DNA from: Candidatus Micropelagos thuwalensis
GTDB lineage: Bacteria > Pseudomonadota > Alphaproteobacteria > RS24
NCBI RefSeq assembly: GCF_000469155.1
Contig: NZ_AWXE01000004.1
Coordinates: 372,001 to 436,000, forward strand
Length of the DNA: 64,000 nt
Direction: 5' to 3'
Shown: positions 25,270 through 34,877 of the stretch, piece after piece
Layout: every line of letters begins with the position of its first letter
How positions within the stretch are numbered: position 1 is the first letter of the stretch
Notes under the pieces: model-generated
The model's input: the letters and a program-made list of their open reading frames with translations, nothing else
Database searches by the model: none
Told to the model about the DNA's origin: nothing
Position numbers and translations under genes: made by a program

Positions 25270-25542
25270 ATGGCTCATAAAAAAGCAGGTGGTTCATCCC
25301 GTAACGGTCGCGATAGTGCCGGACGACGCCTCGGCGTTAAAAAATTCGGCGGTGAACATGTTATTCCCGGCAATATCATCATTCGTCAGCGCGGCACCAA
25401 ATGGCATCCCGGCGAAAATGTTGGTATAGGCAAAGACCACACAATTTTTGCCCTGACTGAAGGTAAAGTCAGCTTCTCCAAATCAACCGGAGACCGGACT
25501 TATGTGTCTGTTGATACAGCACCGGAGAGTCCTGCGGAATAA
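25270..25542 (+). CDS. rpmA: 50S ribosomal protein L27
   Basis: The 90-residue protein begins [16 protein letters not shown], the standard L27 N-terminus that reaches the peptidyl-transferase centre, and contains [15 protein letters not shown]. It needs no N-terminal cleavage motif of the Firmicutes type. It is co-transcribed with rplU and ends before a perfect hairpin terminator. Confidence 0.97.
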   Translation: MAHKKAGGSSRNGRDSAGRRLGVKKFGGEHVIPGNIIIRQRGTKWHPGENVGIGKDHTIFALTEGKVSFSKSTGDRTYVSVDTAPESPAE

Positions 25543-25572
25543 AGTGACGCAGCTAAACGACCTAAGAATTTT

Positions 25573-25601
25573 AAAGGGAGATCGCTGTGTCTCCCTTTTT
25601 T
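25573..25601 (+). terminator. Rho-independent terminator after rpmA
   Basis: AAAGGGAGA (25573-25581) pairs perfectly with TCTCCCTTT (25590-25598), with further Ts following. It separates the ribosomal-protein unit from obg, which starts 32 bases later. Confidence 0.88.
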
Positions 25602-25633
25602 ATTTGATAGACAAATCTGTATAATGAACTGTT

Positions 25634-26662
25634 ATGAAATTTCTTGATCAGGCCAAAGTATTTATTCAATCCGGTGACGGCGGCGCGGGGTGCATTAGCT
25701 TTCGGCGTGAGAAGTATGTCGAATTTGGTGGCCCTGATGGTGGCGATGGGGGCTGTGGGGGAGATGTTATTGTCAGATGTGTAGATGGCCTCAACACCTT
25801 AATTGACTATAGATACCAGCAGCACTTCAAAGCCGGAACCGGCACACATGGTATGGGTAAAAATCGTACTGGCGCAGATGGCCCTGACAAAATTTTAAAA
25901 GTACCGGTCGGAACACAAATTTTTGCAGAGGACGGAAAAACACTTATCGGGGATTTAACCGAGATTGGCGACGAGATTGTGCTGGCCAAAGGTGGCAATG
26001 GTGGTTTTGGTAATGCACGCTTTAAAGGGCCGGTTAATCAGTCCCCCCGTCATGCAAATCCGGGGCAACCAGGACGGGAAGCTTGGATATGGTTGCGCAT
26101 GAAACTCATTGCGGATGCCGGTCTGGTTGGTCTTCCTAATGCTGGTAAATCTACTTTTCTGGCCTCTGTCAGTCGCGCCAAACCAAAAATTGCCGATTAT
26201 CCTTTTACGACCCTGCATCCAAATCTCGGTGTTGTTGCGGTTAAAGGCAATGAATTTGTAATTGCGGATATTCCCGGTCTCATTGAAGGCGCAAGCGAGG
26301 GGGCTGGGCTGGGGTATAGATTTCTCGGTCATGTTGAGAGATGTGAGATACTCTTGCATCTGGTAGATGCCTCACAAGATGATGTGGTCGGTGACTGGGA
26401 AACAATTCGAGAGGAAATTGCCGCTTATGAGAATGGCTTGACGGATAAAAAGGAAATTCTGGCGCTTAACAAATGTGATTTAATTGACTCTGAAATCTTG
26501 AAAGAGAAACAATCAGCACTTTCAAAAGCCAGCGGCAAAGACGTACAATTAATCTCGGGAGCAACAGGCGATGGCGTTAAACAAGTTCTCTCGGATATCC
26601 TGGAGCATGTTTCACAAAGAAACGCAGCTATAGACCTTCAAAGCGGAAGCTGGAAACCTTAA
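25634..26662 (+). CDS. obg: GTPase Obg/CgtA
   Basis: This 342-residue GTPase has the glycine-rich Obg fold first (about 1-158; [17 protein letters not shown]). The G domain follows with [11 protein letters not shown] (G1), DYPFTTL (switch I), [12 protein letters not shown] (G3) and NKCD (G4). It acts in 50S assembly and growth control at the ribosome. It lacks the C-terminal OCT domain found in some Gram-positives. It follows rplU-rpmA, the conserved bacterial order, and leads into proBA. Confidence 0.97.
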   Translation: MKFLDQAKVFIQSGDGGAGCISFRREKYVEFGGPDGGDGGCGGDVIVRCVDGLNTLIDYRYQQHFKAGTGTHGMGKNRTGADGPDKILKVPVGTQIFAEDGKTLIGDLTEIGDEIVLAKGGNGGFGNARFKGPVNQSPRHANPGQPGREAWIWLRMKLIADAGLVGLPNAGKSTFLASVSRAKPKIADYPFTTLHPNLGVVAVKGNEFVIADIPGLIEGASEGAGLGYRFLGHVERCEILLHLVDASQDDVVGDWETIREEIAAYENGLTDKKEILALNKCDLIDSEILKEKQSALSKASGKDVQLISGATGDGVKQVLSDILEHVSQRNAAIDLQSGSWKP

Positions 26663-26676
26663 CGCTCGTAAACAAG

Positions 26677-27846
26677 ATGAATACAGAGATACAACATAAA
26701 ACAGCCACGACGCTAACGCAGGCCAAGAGACTGATTGTAAAAGTTGGCTCGTCATTGCTGATGCAGGGAAAAGACGGGTCGCTTAACACGGCTTGGATGG
26801 CAACGCTGGGCGAGGACCTCGCCGCCGCACGTGCGCGCGGTCAAGATGTTATTCTGGTCTCATCAGGTGCGATAGCGCTTGGACAAGGATGTCTTGGTCT
26901 CTCAGATGCACCTTTATCTTTGGAACAAAGTCAGGCCGCTGCAGCTGCAGGACAAATTTCTCTGGCACATGCTTGGCAAGAGGCGCTGAGTCCCCAAGGC
27001 ATGACAATTGCGCAGATTCTCCTCACTCTCGAGGATACCGAGCAAAGACGCCGTTATCTGAATGCAAGAAGCACACTCAATGCTTTACTGGATTTAGGCG
27101 CCGTACCGGTGATTAATGAAAATGATACCGTCGCAACGCAGGAAATTCGCTATGGCGATAATGACCGGCTGGCGGCGCGCGTAACAAGCATGGTCTCGGG
27201 GGATTGTCTGGTTTTACTATCCGATATTGACGGGCTTTACAGCGATGCCGACCGCATTGGCGATGCTAAGGCCCATATTGCGGAGATACCTGATATTACA
27301 CAGGATGTACTCGCTATGGCAGGAGAAAATGCCGGACATTTTGGGAGCGGTGGAATGAAAACCAAGCTCGAGGCAGCTCGTATAGCAACCGATGCCGGCG
27401 CATCCATGATACTTGCGAGTGGTCGTGAAGCTCACCCCATATGCAACATTTTGGATGGAAAGGGCAAAAGCACTCTATTCGGTGCTAAAGCCAGCCCGCG
27501 CACAGCTCGAAAGGATTGGATTGCCGCCAGCCTTCAACTTGGCGGATATGTTCATATAGATCTCGGCGCGGTCAACGCTTTGCAAGACGGAAAAAGTCTA
27601 TTGCCGATTGGGATAAAAAGTATCTCAGGGGACTTTGAAAGAGGTGATTGTGTTGCCATATTAGGGCCAGATGGTGTTGAAATTGCACGCGGTTTGGTGG
27701 AGCATTCATCCGAGACTGGCCTAAAAATTATGGGCAAGCAAACCACAGAAATAGTTAATGAACTATCATATGACGGTCGAACTGAGATGGTACATAGAGA
27801 TAATCTGGTAATGACACAAAATCGAGGAGGAGAGGATGACGCTTAA
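26677..27846 (+). CDS. proB: Glutamate 5-kinase
   Basis: This 389-residue enzyme carries out the first step of proline synthesis, phosphorylating glutamate. The amino-acid kinase domain starts with RLIVKVGSSLL and contains SSGAIALG, NENDTVAT and GSGGMKTKLEAA. A C-terminal PUA domain (about 290-375) ends the protein, as in the long proteobacterial form that is feedback-inhibited by proline. Its last 11 bases overlap the start of proA, so translation of the two is coupled. Confidence 0.96.
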   Translation: MNTEIQHKTATTLTQAKRLIVKVGSSLLMQGKDGSLNTAWMATLGEDLAAARARGQDVILVSSGAIALGQGCLGLSDAPLSLEQSQAAAAAGQISLAHAWQEALSPQGMTIAQILLTLEDTEQRRRYLNARSTLNALLDLGAVPVINENDTVATQEIRYGDNDRLAARVTSMVSGDCLVLLSDIDGLYSDADRIGDAKAHIAEIPDITQDVLAMAGENAGHFGSGGMKTKLEAARIATDAGASMILASGREAHPICNILDGKGKSTLFGAKASPRTARKDWIAASLQLGGYVHIDLGAVNALQDGKSLLPIGIKSISGDFERGDCVAILGPDGVEIARGLVEHSSETGLKIMGKQTTEIVNELSYDGRTEMVHRDNLVMTQNRGGEDDA

Positions 27847-29110
27847 CACTTCACTTGAAGAAATAATGAACGCTATGGGCACACAAGCAGCTATTGCCGC
27901 ACGCGAACTAGGGAGAGCAACGACCGAGCAAAAAAATAATGCACTTATTGCCGCCGCGCAAAATTTGCGCGCGCAAACCGAAGAGCTGCTGACTGCTAAC
28001 AGGCTGGATATGGATATTGCCAAAGAAGCAGGTCTGAATAATGCACGTCTGGATCGTATCGCACTAGATGCAGGCCGCGTTGAAGGTATCGCCAAAGCTC
28101 TGGAAGACGTCGCCGCCCTGCCTGACCCTGTGGGAGATGTGATGGCACGCTGGGATCGCCCGAACGGGCTGGATATTTCTCGTGTGCGTGTGCCTCTGGG
28201 CGTGATTGGGGTGATTTATGAAAGCCGCCCGAATGTGACTGCTGATGCCGCCGCACTGTGCCTAAAATCCGGCAATGCAGTTATTCTGCGCGGCAGTTCT
28301 GAAATTCAAAATTCAGCGAAGGCCGTCGCAGCTTGTTTTGACGCAGCGCTTGAAGGTGTTGGCTTGCCTAAAACATGCGTCCAGCTTGTCCCAACCCCCG
28401 ACAGACAAGCCGTTGGCATGATGCTGGCAGGGCTAGAGGGCACGATTGATGTCATTGTTCCACGCGGCGGTAAAAGCCTTGTAGAGCGTGTGCAAAATGA
28501 TGCGCGTGTCCCTGTTTTCTCGCATCTGGATGGCATTTGTCACACCTATATTCATGCCTCTGCTGATATTGAGATGGCGAAAGACATCACGTTAAATGCC
28601 AAATTGCGCCGTACAGGTATTTGTGGGGCGACGGAGACCTTGTTGATAGACCGCCAATGCGCCGATACGCATTTAAAGCCGCTTATCGAAGCCTTACTGG
28701 ATGAAGGATGCGAAGTCCGCGGTGATGAGGATGTCGCAAATGTGGATAAGCGTGTTGTTCCGGCGACAGCGCAAGATTGGGACACGGAATATCTCGATAG
28801 CATTATTTCCGTTAAACTTATTGAGGGTGTTGAAGATGCGATTTCCCATATTGCTTCTCATGGCTCGGGCCACACCGAAGCCATCATCGCAGAAGATGCA
28901 TCTGCCGCAGAAGCCTATCTCAATGGTGTTGATAGCGCGATTGTTATGCATAATGCCTCAACGCAATTTGCCGATGGTGGTGAATTTGGCATGGGGGCAG
29001 AAATTGGCATTGCGACGGGACGCTTCCACGCACGAGGCCCTGTCGGGTTAGAACAACTAACAACATTCAAATACCAGGTACGGGGTAGCGGGCAAACACG
29101 CCCCCGATAG
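27836..29110 (+). CDS. proA: Glutamate-5-semialdehyde dehydrogenase (gamma-glutamyl phosphate reductase)
   Basis: This 424-residue NADPH-dependent enzyme of the aldehyde-dehydrogenase fold reduces glutamyl phosphate to the semialdehyde. Visible features are VPLGVIGVIYESRPNVTADA, the nucleotide-site VPRGGKSLV, the catalytic Cys in RTGICGATETLLID and the closing GPVGLEQLTTFKY. It overlaps proB and is followed by nadD after two bases, making a tight proB-proA-nadD unit. Confidence 0.96.
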   Translation: MTLNTSLEEIMNAMGTQAAIAARELGRATTEQKNNALIAAAQNLRAQTEELLTANRLDMDIAKEAGLNNARLDRIALDAGRVEGIAKALEDVAALPDPVGDVMARWDRPNGLDISRVRVPLGVIGVIYESRPNVTADAAALCLKSGNAVILRGSSEIQNSAKAVAACFDAALEGVGLPKTCVQLVPTPDRQAVGMMLAGLEGTIDVIVPRGGKSLVERVQNDARVPVFSHLDGICHTYIHASADIEMAKDITLNAKLRRTGICGATETLLIDRQCADTHLKPLIEALLDEGCEVRGDEDVANVDKRVVPATAQDWDTEYLDSIISVKLIEGVEDAISHIASHGSGHTEAIIAEDASAAEAYLNGVDSAIVMHNASTQFADGGEFGMGAEIGIATGRFHARGPVGLEQLTTFKYQVRGSGQTRPR

Positions 29111-29112
29111 AA

Positions 29113-29712
29113 ATGCTCAACAGGCGCAAACTTTTTACACCCGGCATGACAGTCGGTCTGTTCGGAGGAAGTTTTGACCCGCCGCATAAAGGACATTCTC
29201 TGGTAAGTGCTAAACTACAAGCAGCACTCGGCCTTGACGTGGTTTGGTGGCTGGTCGCGCCTCAAAACCCTCTTAAAACCAGCAGTCCAGACTCGATGGA
29301 AAACCGCCTAAATGCCTGTCGGGAATTAGTTGGTTCTTTTAATAACCGCGTTTACATCTCTGATGAAGAAACCCGTCTTGGCACGCGAAATACAGTCGAT
29401 ACCGTCAGAAAACTGAAGCAAATTTATCCGCAGGTGAAATTTATTTGGCTGATGGGGGCGGATAATATGGCTTCTCTCCATCACTGGAAAGACTGGCAGG
29501 TTTTAATGCACGATATTCCGATGGCGATTTATCCACGCCCGGGATATGTGGTCAAAGCCGGTCTCAGCCCGGCAGCGCAGCAATTTGGCGATTATCGCAT
29601 TGCTATCGACCAAGCCGCAAACCTCAAAACCATTGATGCGCCTGCATGGGTGTTGCTTACCGGCAAGATGGATGACATCTCATCAACTACCCTTAGAAAT
29701 AAATCTTCTTAA
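29113..29712 (+). CDS. nadD: Nicotinate-nucleotide adenylyltransferase
   Basis: This 199-residue enzyme makes nicotinate adenine dinucleotide in NAD synthesis. The class signature VGLFGGSFDPPHKGH carries the nucleotide-binding His residues. The family segments WWLVAPQNPLK, FIWLMGADNMASLHHWKDW and the C-terminal SSTTLRNK are all present. It starts two bases after proA and precedes rsfS, the usual nadD-rsfS-rlmH order. Confidence 0.95.
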   Translation: MLNRRKLFTPGMTVGLFGGSFDPPHKGHSLVSAKLQAALGLDVVWWLVAPQNPLKTSSPDSMENRLNACRELVGSFNNRVYISDEETRLGTRNTVDTVRKLKQIYPQVKFIWLMGADNMASLHHWKDWQVLMHDIPMAIYPRPGYVVKAGLSPAAQQFGDYRIAIDQAANLKTIDAPAWVLLTGKMDDISSTTLRNKSS

Positions 29713-29785
29713 AATATTGAAAAATTCCGAATATTAAGGCTAAATAAAAAAATGCTTCTAACCAGAGCCCATAAAAAATATAAGG

Positions 29786-30151
29786 ATGAAACGTTTGTTG
29801 CCTGACGACGAGTCCAGTCTCATCCAAAATATCCTTCAAAGCCTTGATGATGACCAGGCTCAAGAGATTCTAACCATAGACCTGCGCGGAAAAACAGCTT
29901 TTGCTGACTATATGGTGGTTGCATCGGGGCGGTCTCAACGTCATGTCGGCGCGGTGGCGGATCACCTCCTTAGAAATTTAAAAAGTCGTGGCCTAAAAAA
30001 TATTCAGGTTGAGGGGCTACCAAATTGTGATTGGGTGTTGGTAGATGCCGGTGACGTTGTGGTTCATATTTTCAGGCCTGAGGTCAGAGATTTCTACAAT
30101 CTGGAAAAAATGTGGGATGTGGATATTCCCAATGAGTCAGCCGTTACCTAA
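29786..30151 (+). CDS. rsfS: Ribosomal silencing factor RsfS
   Basis: This 121-residue protein of the Iojap/RsfS family binds L14 on the 50S subunit and blocks joining with 30S when nutrients run low. Core motifs are DYMVVASGRSQRHVGAVADH, GLPNCDWVLVDAGDVVVHIF and a closing FYNLEKMW. AGGATGA at the start provides the ribosome site. It is followed four bases later by rlmH, the typical pairing. Confidence 0.95.
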   Translation: MKRLLPDDESSLIQNILQSLDDDQAQEILTIDLRGKTAFADYMVVASGRSQRHVGAVADHLLRNLKSRGLKNIQVEGLPNCDWVLVDAGDVVVHIFRPEVRDFYNLEKMWDVDIPNESAVT

Positions 30152-30155
30152 TTAA

Positions 30156-30632
30156 ATGCGCCTCATCATAAGTGCCATTGGCCTCCTAAAAAAAGGCCCC
30201 GAATCTGAGCTCGTTGCGGATTATCTCAAAAGATTACGCGGGCAAGCCAAGCAAATCGGTATTTCGCATATAGATATCCTTGAGGCCAAAGAACGCACCA
30301 GTGGCGATGACAAAAAAAACCTTGAAGCTGAACTTCTCATCTCACAAATACCAAGTAATCGGAAACTCATTGCGCTTGACGAGCATGGTAGACATATAAC
30401 CAGCCGAGAACTGGCAAATTTAGTACAAAAAAATCTCGACCAGGGTGTTCAAAATCTTTGTTTTGTTATTGGTGGCGCGGACGGTTTATCCGAAATTGTG
30501 CTTGAATTGGCAGAAGATAAAATATGCCTTGGTAAAATGACATGGCCGCATCAGCTTGTTCGTGTCATGTTGATTGAGCAGTTGTGGCGTGGCGTGTCTA
30601 TTCTAACCAATCACCCCTATCACAGGGATTAA
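30156..30632 (+). CDS. rlmH: 23S rRNA pseudouridine-1915 N3-methyltransferase
   Basis: This 158-residue SPOUT methyltransferase modifies pseudouridine 1915 in helix 69 of 23S rRNA. The knotted C-terminal half is clear: LDEHGRHITSRELA, FVIGGADGLSEIV for the SAM-binding loop and the ending LIEQLWRGVSILTNHPYH. The length equals the family norm. It is packed between rsfS and an envC-like gene. Confidence 0.96.
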   Translation: MRLIISAIGLLKKGPESELVADYLKRLRGQAKQIGISHIDILEAKERTSGDDKKNLEAELLISQIPSNRKLIALDEHGRHITSRELANLVQKNLDQGVQNLCFVIGGADGLSEIVLELAEDKICLGKMTWPHQLVRVMLIEQLWRGVSILTNHPYHRD

Positions 30633-30651
30633 AGCGCTTTTGGAGACCGTT

Positions 30652-31806
30652 TTGAAATCAAGAGTGATTGTCGCATTTCTTTTATTTGGCTCATGCATAG
30701 CTTTTGCTATGCCGGACATGGCGATACATCCGGCTCATGCTCAGACGAAAGAAAAACGCCAATTAAAGAGCCTTGAAAAAGAAATAAGAGAGAGAGACGA
30801 GAAAAGAGTTCAACTCGAAAAGCAGGCTGAGCAAATTGCGACGCAACGCCGAAAACTTCAGTTAAATATGATTTTCATTGCCGAGCAAATCCGGGCTAAT
30901 GAGCAAAGACAAATCAATATCAACAAAAAACTAGATGCGCTATTAATGACACAAGACAATTTAATCGCAGCTCTAAATAAAGACCGCGTGAATCTTTCTC
31001 AGTCTTTAGCTGCGCTGCAACGTTTTGAAAAATCTATCCCGCCAGCGCTTGCTGTCAGGCCGGATGACGCACTAGAGGGCATTCGCGGCGCACTCGCCAT
31101 GGCAGGTATTGTACCAAACCTTAAACAAAAAGTAGATGAAATCCATGCGCGGCTGGATGAGTTGTCTGCCATTCGTCGCCAGATTGTCAAACGTCAAAAA
31201 GAACTAGACGATGCTTTAATCAAAGCTGAAAATGATCGCGCAAAACTTGATGTGCTCGTGGCAGAAAAACAACAGGCTGAAGCCTCACGACGTCAGGAAG
31301 CGGCAAGCGAGCAGGCCGCAATAAAAGAACTGGCTGCCAAGGCCAGAAACCTGAAGGATCTCGTCACCAAGCTGGAGAAACGCCGCGCCAGACAGCATAA
31401 TCAAATTAAAGGGTTCTCTCGCACCAGAGGGAAGCTCCCCCTTCCCGTTTCTGGAAAATTGCTTTCCAGACCGGAGACTATCCGCAAAAACACCGAAACC
31501 GGGCGTGAGGGCGCGTATATGACGACCCGCGTACAATCACTTGTAACTGCCCCGTATGACGCGCAGGTACTCTATGCGGGTCCTTTTCGCGATTATGGTA
31601 ATATGCTCATTCTCGGAGTCGGCAAAAACTATCATTTGCTTTTTGCAGGCCTAAGTGAGATTTCCGTGGATGTTGGTCAAGTTATTCTGGCTGGGGAACC
31701 TGTCGGACAAATTATCCCCGAACCCCTTACAAATGCACCAAAAACGCTTTATATGGAAATAAGATATAAAGGTCAGCCTCAAGACGCGCTTTCATGGTAT
31801 AGATAG
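30652..31806 (+). CDS. envC: EnvC-like murein hydrolase activator (degenerate LytM/M23 domain)
   Basis: The 384-residue protein probably starts at TTG 30652, six bases after GGAG at 30642-30645, giving a normal signal peptide (KSRVIVAFLLFGSCIAFA). Long coiled coils follow (about 35-250), then a LytM domain (about 275-384). The catalytic zinc ligands of active M23 peptidases are missing: the usual HxxxD region reads EGAYMTTR and the HxH is replaced. So it should activate amidases at the septum and not cut murein itself. The order rlmH-envC-ctpA is common in alphaproteobacteria. Confidence 0.85.
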   Translation: MKSRVIVAFLLFGSCIAFAMPDMAIHPAHAQTKEKRQLKSLEKEIRERDEKRVQLEKQAEQIATQRRKLQLNMIFIAEQIRANEQRQININKKLDALLMTQDNLIAALNKDRVNLSQSLAALQRFEKSIPPALAVRPDDALEGIRGALAMAGIVPNLKQKVDEIHARLDELSAIRRQIVKRQKELDDALIKAENDRAKLDVLVAEKQQAEASRRQEAASEQAAIKELAAKARNLKDLVTKLEKRRARQHNQIKGFSRTRGKLPLPVSGKLLSRPETIRKNTETGREGAYMTTRVQSLVTAPYDAQVLYAGPFRDYGNMLILGVGKNYHLLFAGLSEISVDVGQVILAGEPVGQIIPEPLTNAPKTLYMEIRYKGQPQDALSWYR

Positions 31807-31867
31807 ACATGAAATCATGTGGTTTCAGCTGGTCGATTTAGTCGAAGATAGGTCACATAAGATAGAT

Positions 31868-33343
31868 ATGAAACGCACTCCCTCCTTAATCACTTTTACA
31901 GTTTTACTAACATGCCTGCTCGCGCCCACTCTCACTTTTAGGGCGATGGCGGAGGATGTTCAGCCTGCATCCAACGCCAAATCTGAGTCGGAAGATTTAT
32001 ACGAACAGCTAAAAATATTTGGCGGTGTTCTCGAAAGAGTACAGCGCGAATATGTAGATGAACCGGAAAACCGCGAGCTAATTGAAGCCGCAATGATTGG
32101 TATGTTGCAATCACTTGATCCCCATTCTGCCTATATGCCGCCGAAAAATTTCGAGGACATGAAAGTTCAAACAAAGGGGGAATTTGGCGGGCTTGGCATT
32201 GAAGTCACTATGGAAAGAGGCCTGGTGAAAGTCGTTGCCCCTATTGCTGACACACCTGCAGAGCGCGCGGGCATTCTCACAAATGACCTCATCGCAAGAT
32301 TGGACGGGGAGGATGTTCTCGGCCTCACACTCTCAGAAGCCGTTGATATTATGCGCGGCAAGATTGGTACTAAGATTACCCTAACGGTGTTGCGCGAAGG
32401 CGAAGAAGACCCCCTCGAAATTGATATTATTCGCGATATCATTGAAATTAAAGCCGTACGTTATCGTGCTGAAGGCCCTGAAGGTCAAATCGCCTATATT
32501 CGGCTAACAACTTTTAATGAAAACACCACCAAAAATCTGCGCAAAGCAATGGCGGAGCTTTCTGCTGCTGCAGGAAAAGAGAAATTCGCTGGCTATATTC
32601 TTGATTTACGGAATAATCCCGGCGGCTTATTGGGGGAAGCAGTAAAGGTTTCTGACAGCTTCCTCAGTCAAGGTGAGATTGTTTCCACACGCGCACGCAA
32701 AGCCGAAGACAATATCCGCTTTAATGCACGTCGCGGAGATATGTCCAAAGGAGCACCGGTGCTGGTTTTGATAAATGGCGGTTCGGCCTCAGCATCTGAA
32801 ATTGTTGCTGGTGCCTTGCAAGATCACCATCGTGCCTTAGTTGTCGGCACGCAAAGTTTCGGCAAGGGGTCTGTCCAAACTGTTATTCCACTTCCAAATG
32901 ATGGTGCGTTAAGACTGACGACAGCACGTTATTTTACACCTTCAGGTCGTTCAATTCAGGCTTTAGGTGTAACGCCTGACGTGATTATTGATCAGGAACT
33001 GCCTGAAGATATAAAAGCCCGCCCCAGACGAAGCGAGGCAAGTTTAAGAGGGCATCTCAGTAGCAGTCCGGAAAATGATAAAGAAACCCCAGACGCAAAA
33101 ACAAATAAGTCTGAAGATGACTCAAATGATAAGAGCAACACAGATACAAAAGATGACAATGAGTATAAATCAGACGAGTCATCTGAAGGTAACGCGGACG
33201 TCAAAGCTAAAGACAAAACCAAAGAAAAAGGTAAATCTTTTGCATATGTTCCCCGGGAGCTTGAAAAAGACAAGCAACTCCAGAAAGCTATTGAAATTAT
33301 GCTGGCAATGGATGCCTCAAAACAACGTCTTCTAGAGAACTGA
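31868..33343 (+). CDS. ctpA: C-terminal processing peptidase, S41 family
   Basis: The 491-residue protein starts at ATG 31868 with a clear signal sequence (KRTPSLITFTVLLTCLLAPT). A PDZ domain (about 90-175; GGLGIEVTMERG) precedes the S41 protease core with the catalytic Ser in NGGSASASEIVAGAL and Lys in SFGKGSVQT. It trims periplasmic proteins, including cell-wall hydrolases. Unusually, after the fold ends there is a tail of about 60 residues dominated by Asp, Glu, Lys, Ser and Asn repeats before a last helical segment. The polysaccharide deacetylase gene often found next to ctpA in this group is absent. Confidence 0.92.
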   Translation: MKRTPSLITFTVLLTCLLAPTLTFRAMAEDVQPASNAKSESEDLYEQLKIFGGVLERVQREYVDEPENRELIEAAMIGMLQSLDPHSAYMPPKNFEDMKVQTKGEFGGLGIEVTMERGLVKVVAPIADTPAERAGILTNDLIARLDGEDVLGLTLSEAVDIMRGKIGTKITLTVLREGEEDPLEIDIIRDIIEIKAVRYRAEGPEGQIAYIRLTTFNENTTKNLRKAMAELSAAAGKEKFAGYILDLRNNPGGLLGEAVKVSDSFLSQGEIVSTRARKAEDNIRFNARRGDMSKGAPVLVLINGGSASASEIVAGALQDHHRALVVGTQSFGKGSVQTVIPLPNDGALRLTTARYFTPSGRSIQALGVTPDVIIDQELPEDIKARPRRSEASLRGHLSSSPENDKETPDAKTNKSEDDSNDKSNTDTKDDNEYKSDESSEGNADVKAKDKTKEKGKSFAYVPRELEKDKQLQKAIEIMLAMDASKQRLLEN

Positions 33344-33346
33344 TAA

Positions 33347-33856
33347 ATGTCACAAACAGACATCACTTTACCTTACCGTCCCTGTGTCGGTATTGTATTG
33401 ATTAATCGCGATGGGCTGGTGTGGTCTGGGCACCGGGTCATGGGCGACTTGCCCCCAGATGCCCCGCGTTGGCAATTGCCACAAGGTGGTATTGACACTG
33501 GTGAAGTCCCCGAAACCGCCGCCAGACGCGAACTAGCAGAGGAAACGGGCGTCACTAAGGCGCGTGTGATTTATGAAATACCGGGATGGCTGACCTATGA
33601 TTTGCCGCCAGAACTTATCGGCAAAGCGTTGAAAGGCCGCTTTCGAGGTCAGCGACAAAAATGGTTCGCTATGCAATTTGAAGGCACAGATGAAGATATA
33701 AATATCTCAGCTACCGAACCTAAGGAATTTGACGATTGGACATGGCGACACCTTGGTGAATGCCCCGATATGGTGGTGGATTTCAAGCACGATATTTATT
33801 TGAGTATCGCAGCACAGTTTGCCCCTTTTGTTGCATCCGGCAACGTACGGGCTTAA
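33347..33856 (+). CDS. rppH: RNA pyrophosphohydrolase
   Basis: This 169-residue Nudix hydrolase converts 5'-triphosphate mRNA ends to monophosphate to start decay. The Nudix box is complete: GGIDTGEVPETAARRELAEE, followed by TGV. Typical flanks are YRPCVGIVLINRDGLVW at the start and RGQRQKWFAMQFEG. It begins three bases after ctpA, so it is likely part of the same transcript. Confidence 0.95.
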   Translation: MSQTDITLPYRPCVGIVLINRDGLVWSGHRVMGDLPPDAPRWQLPQGGIDTGEVPETAARRELAEETGVTKARVIYEIPGWLTYDLPPELIGKALKGRFRGQRQKWFAMQFEGTDEDINISATEPKEFDDWTWRHLGECPDMVVDFKHDIYLSIAAQFAPFVASGNVRA

Positions 33857-33865
33857 AAAGGCTTC

Positions 33866-34870
33866 ATGCCTAATTCAAGCTTACCGATAATAGACATCTC
33901 CCTATCTGAGGGTTCTCAGGACGCGCAAAAGAAGAAAATCGCGGCTGATATTGATAATGCGGCACGTCAATATGGTTTTTTTTATCTCACTGGCTATCAA
34001 ATCCCAGAACATCTTATCGCCGAGTGCTTTCAGGCAGCGACAAAGTTTTTTGACCTTCCCACCGACGAGAAGAATAAAATTGCTATTGAAAACTCGCAAT
34101 GTCATCGGGGGTGGTATGCGATAGGCGGCGAGGTTCTCGACCCGGTTCATCAACAGGAAGGGGATATTAAAGAGGGTCTTAAAATCGGTAACGACCTGCC
34201 TCTCACCCACCCACTTGTGACCAACGGCACGCCGCTACACGGCCCAAATCAGTGGCCTGAAATAAGTTCAGAAACAATGCCAGCAATGGACTCAACCTTA
34301 TGGAAAAAGACCATGTTGACGACTTATGATTATTTTTGTGAAACCGGACTCGAGGTGATGCGGTATTTTGCCATGGCGTTAAACCTTGAGACTGATTATT
34401 TTGATCACTGGCTCACCCGTCCAGACTCCGAACCAATGGCAACACTCAGCCCTATTCGCTACCCGGCGCTCAACCAAGCTGAAACCGCCCTGAGTGCCGG
34501 CGCACATACGGATTTTGGGTGCCTGACCCTGCTCGCTCAAGACAATAATGAAGGCCTTGAAATCGCCATACCAGACGGCACATGGTTGAGTGTTCCCCCC
34601 ATTGAAAATACACTTATCGTTAATATTGGGGACATGTTAGCATTTTGGTCCGGTGGTAAATATCGTTCTACACTTCATAAGGTGAATAACCGAAGCGGAC
34701 GAACACGGCAAAGTTTAGCTTTTTTTTACGACCCTGCTTATAATACACCTTTAATAAATTTAACGGATGGTCTCTCTAATTCGTCTGAAACAGCCAATGA
34801 GACCAAAACGGCTTTAGACCACCTGTTACAAAAAATCGGTGACAGCTTTAGCTATCAAAAAAATAGGTAA
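33866..34870 (+). CDS. 2-oxoglutarate/Fe(II)-dependent dioxygenase, isopenicillin-N-synthase-like
   Basis: This 334-residue enzyme has the double-stranded beta-helix iron site H214-x-D216 (AHTDFG) and H271 (STLHKV), and the co-substrate RxS motif at R281 (RQSLAFF). The N-terminal DIOX_N region (LPIIDISL; YGFFYLTGYQIP) is intact. Bacterial members oxidise diverse small molecules or act in pyrimidine/nucleoside salvage and metabolite repair. It sits between rppH and purU; its end is only seven bases before the purU start codon. The substrate is not predictable from sequence. Confidence 0.88.
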   Translation: MPNSSLPIIDISLSEGSQDAQKKKIAADIDNAARQYGFFYLTGYQIPEHLIAECFQAATKFFDLPTDEKNKIAIENSQCHRGWYAIGGEVLDPVHQQEGDIKEGLKIGNDLPLTHPLVTNGTPLHGPNQWPEISSETMPAMDSTLWKKTMLTTYDYFCETGLEVMRYFAMALNLETDYFDHWLTRPDSEPMATLSPIRYPALNQAETALSAGAHTDFGCLTLLAQDNNEGLEIAIPDGTWLSVPPIENTLIVNIGDMLAFWSGGKYRSTLHKVNNRSGRTRQSLAFFYDPAYNTPLINLTDGLSNSSETANETKTALDHLLQKIGDSFSYQKNR

Positions 34871-34877
34871 TCCTGAA

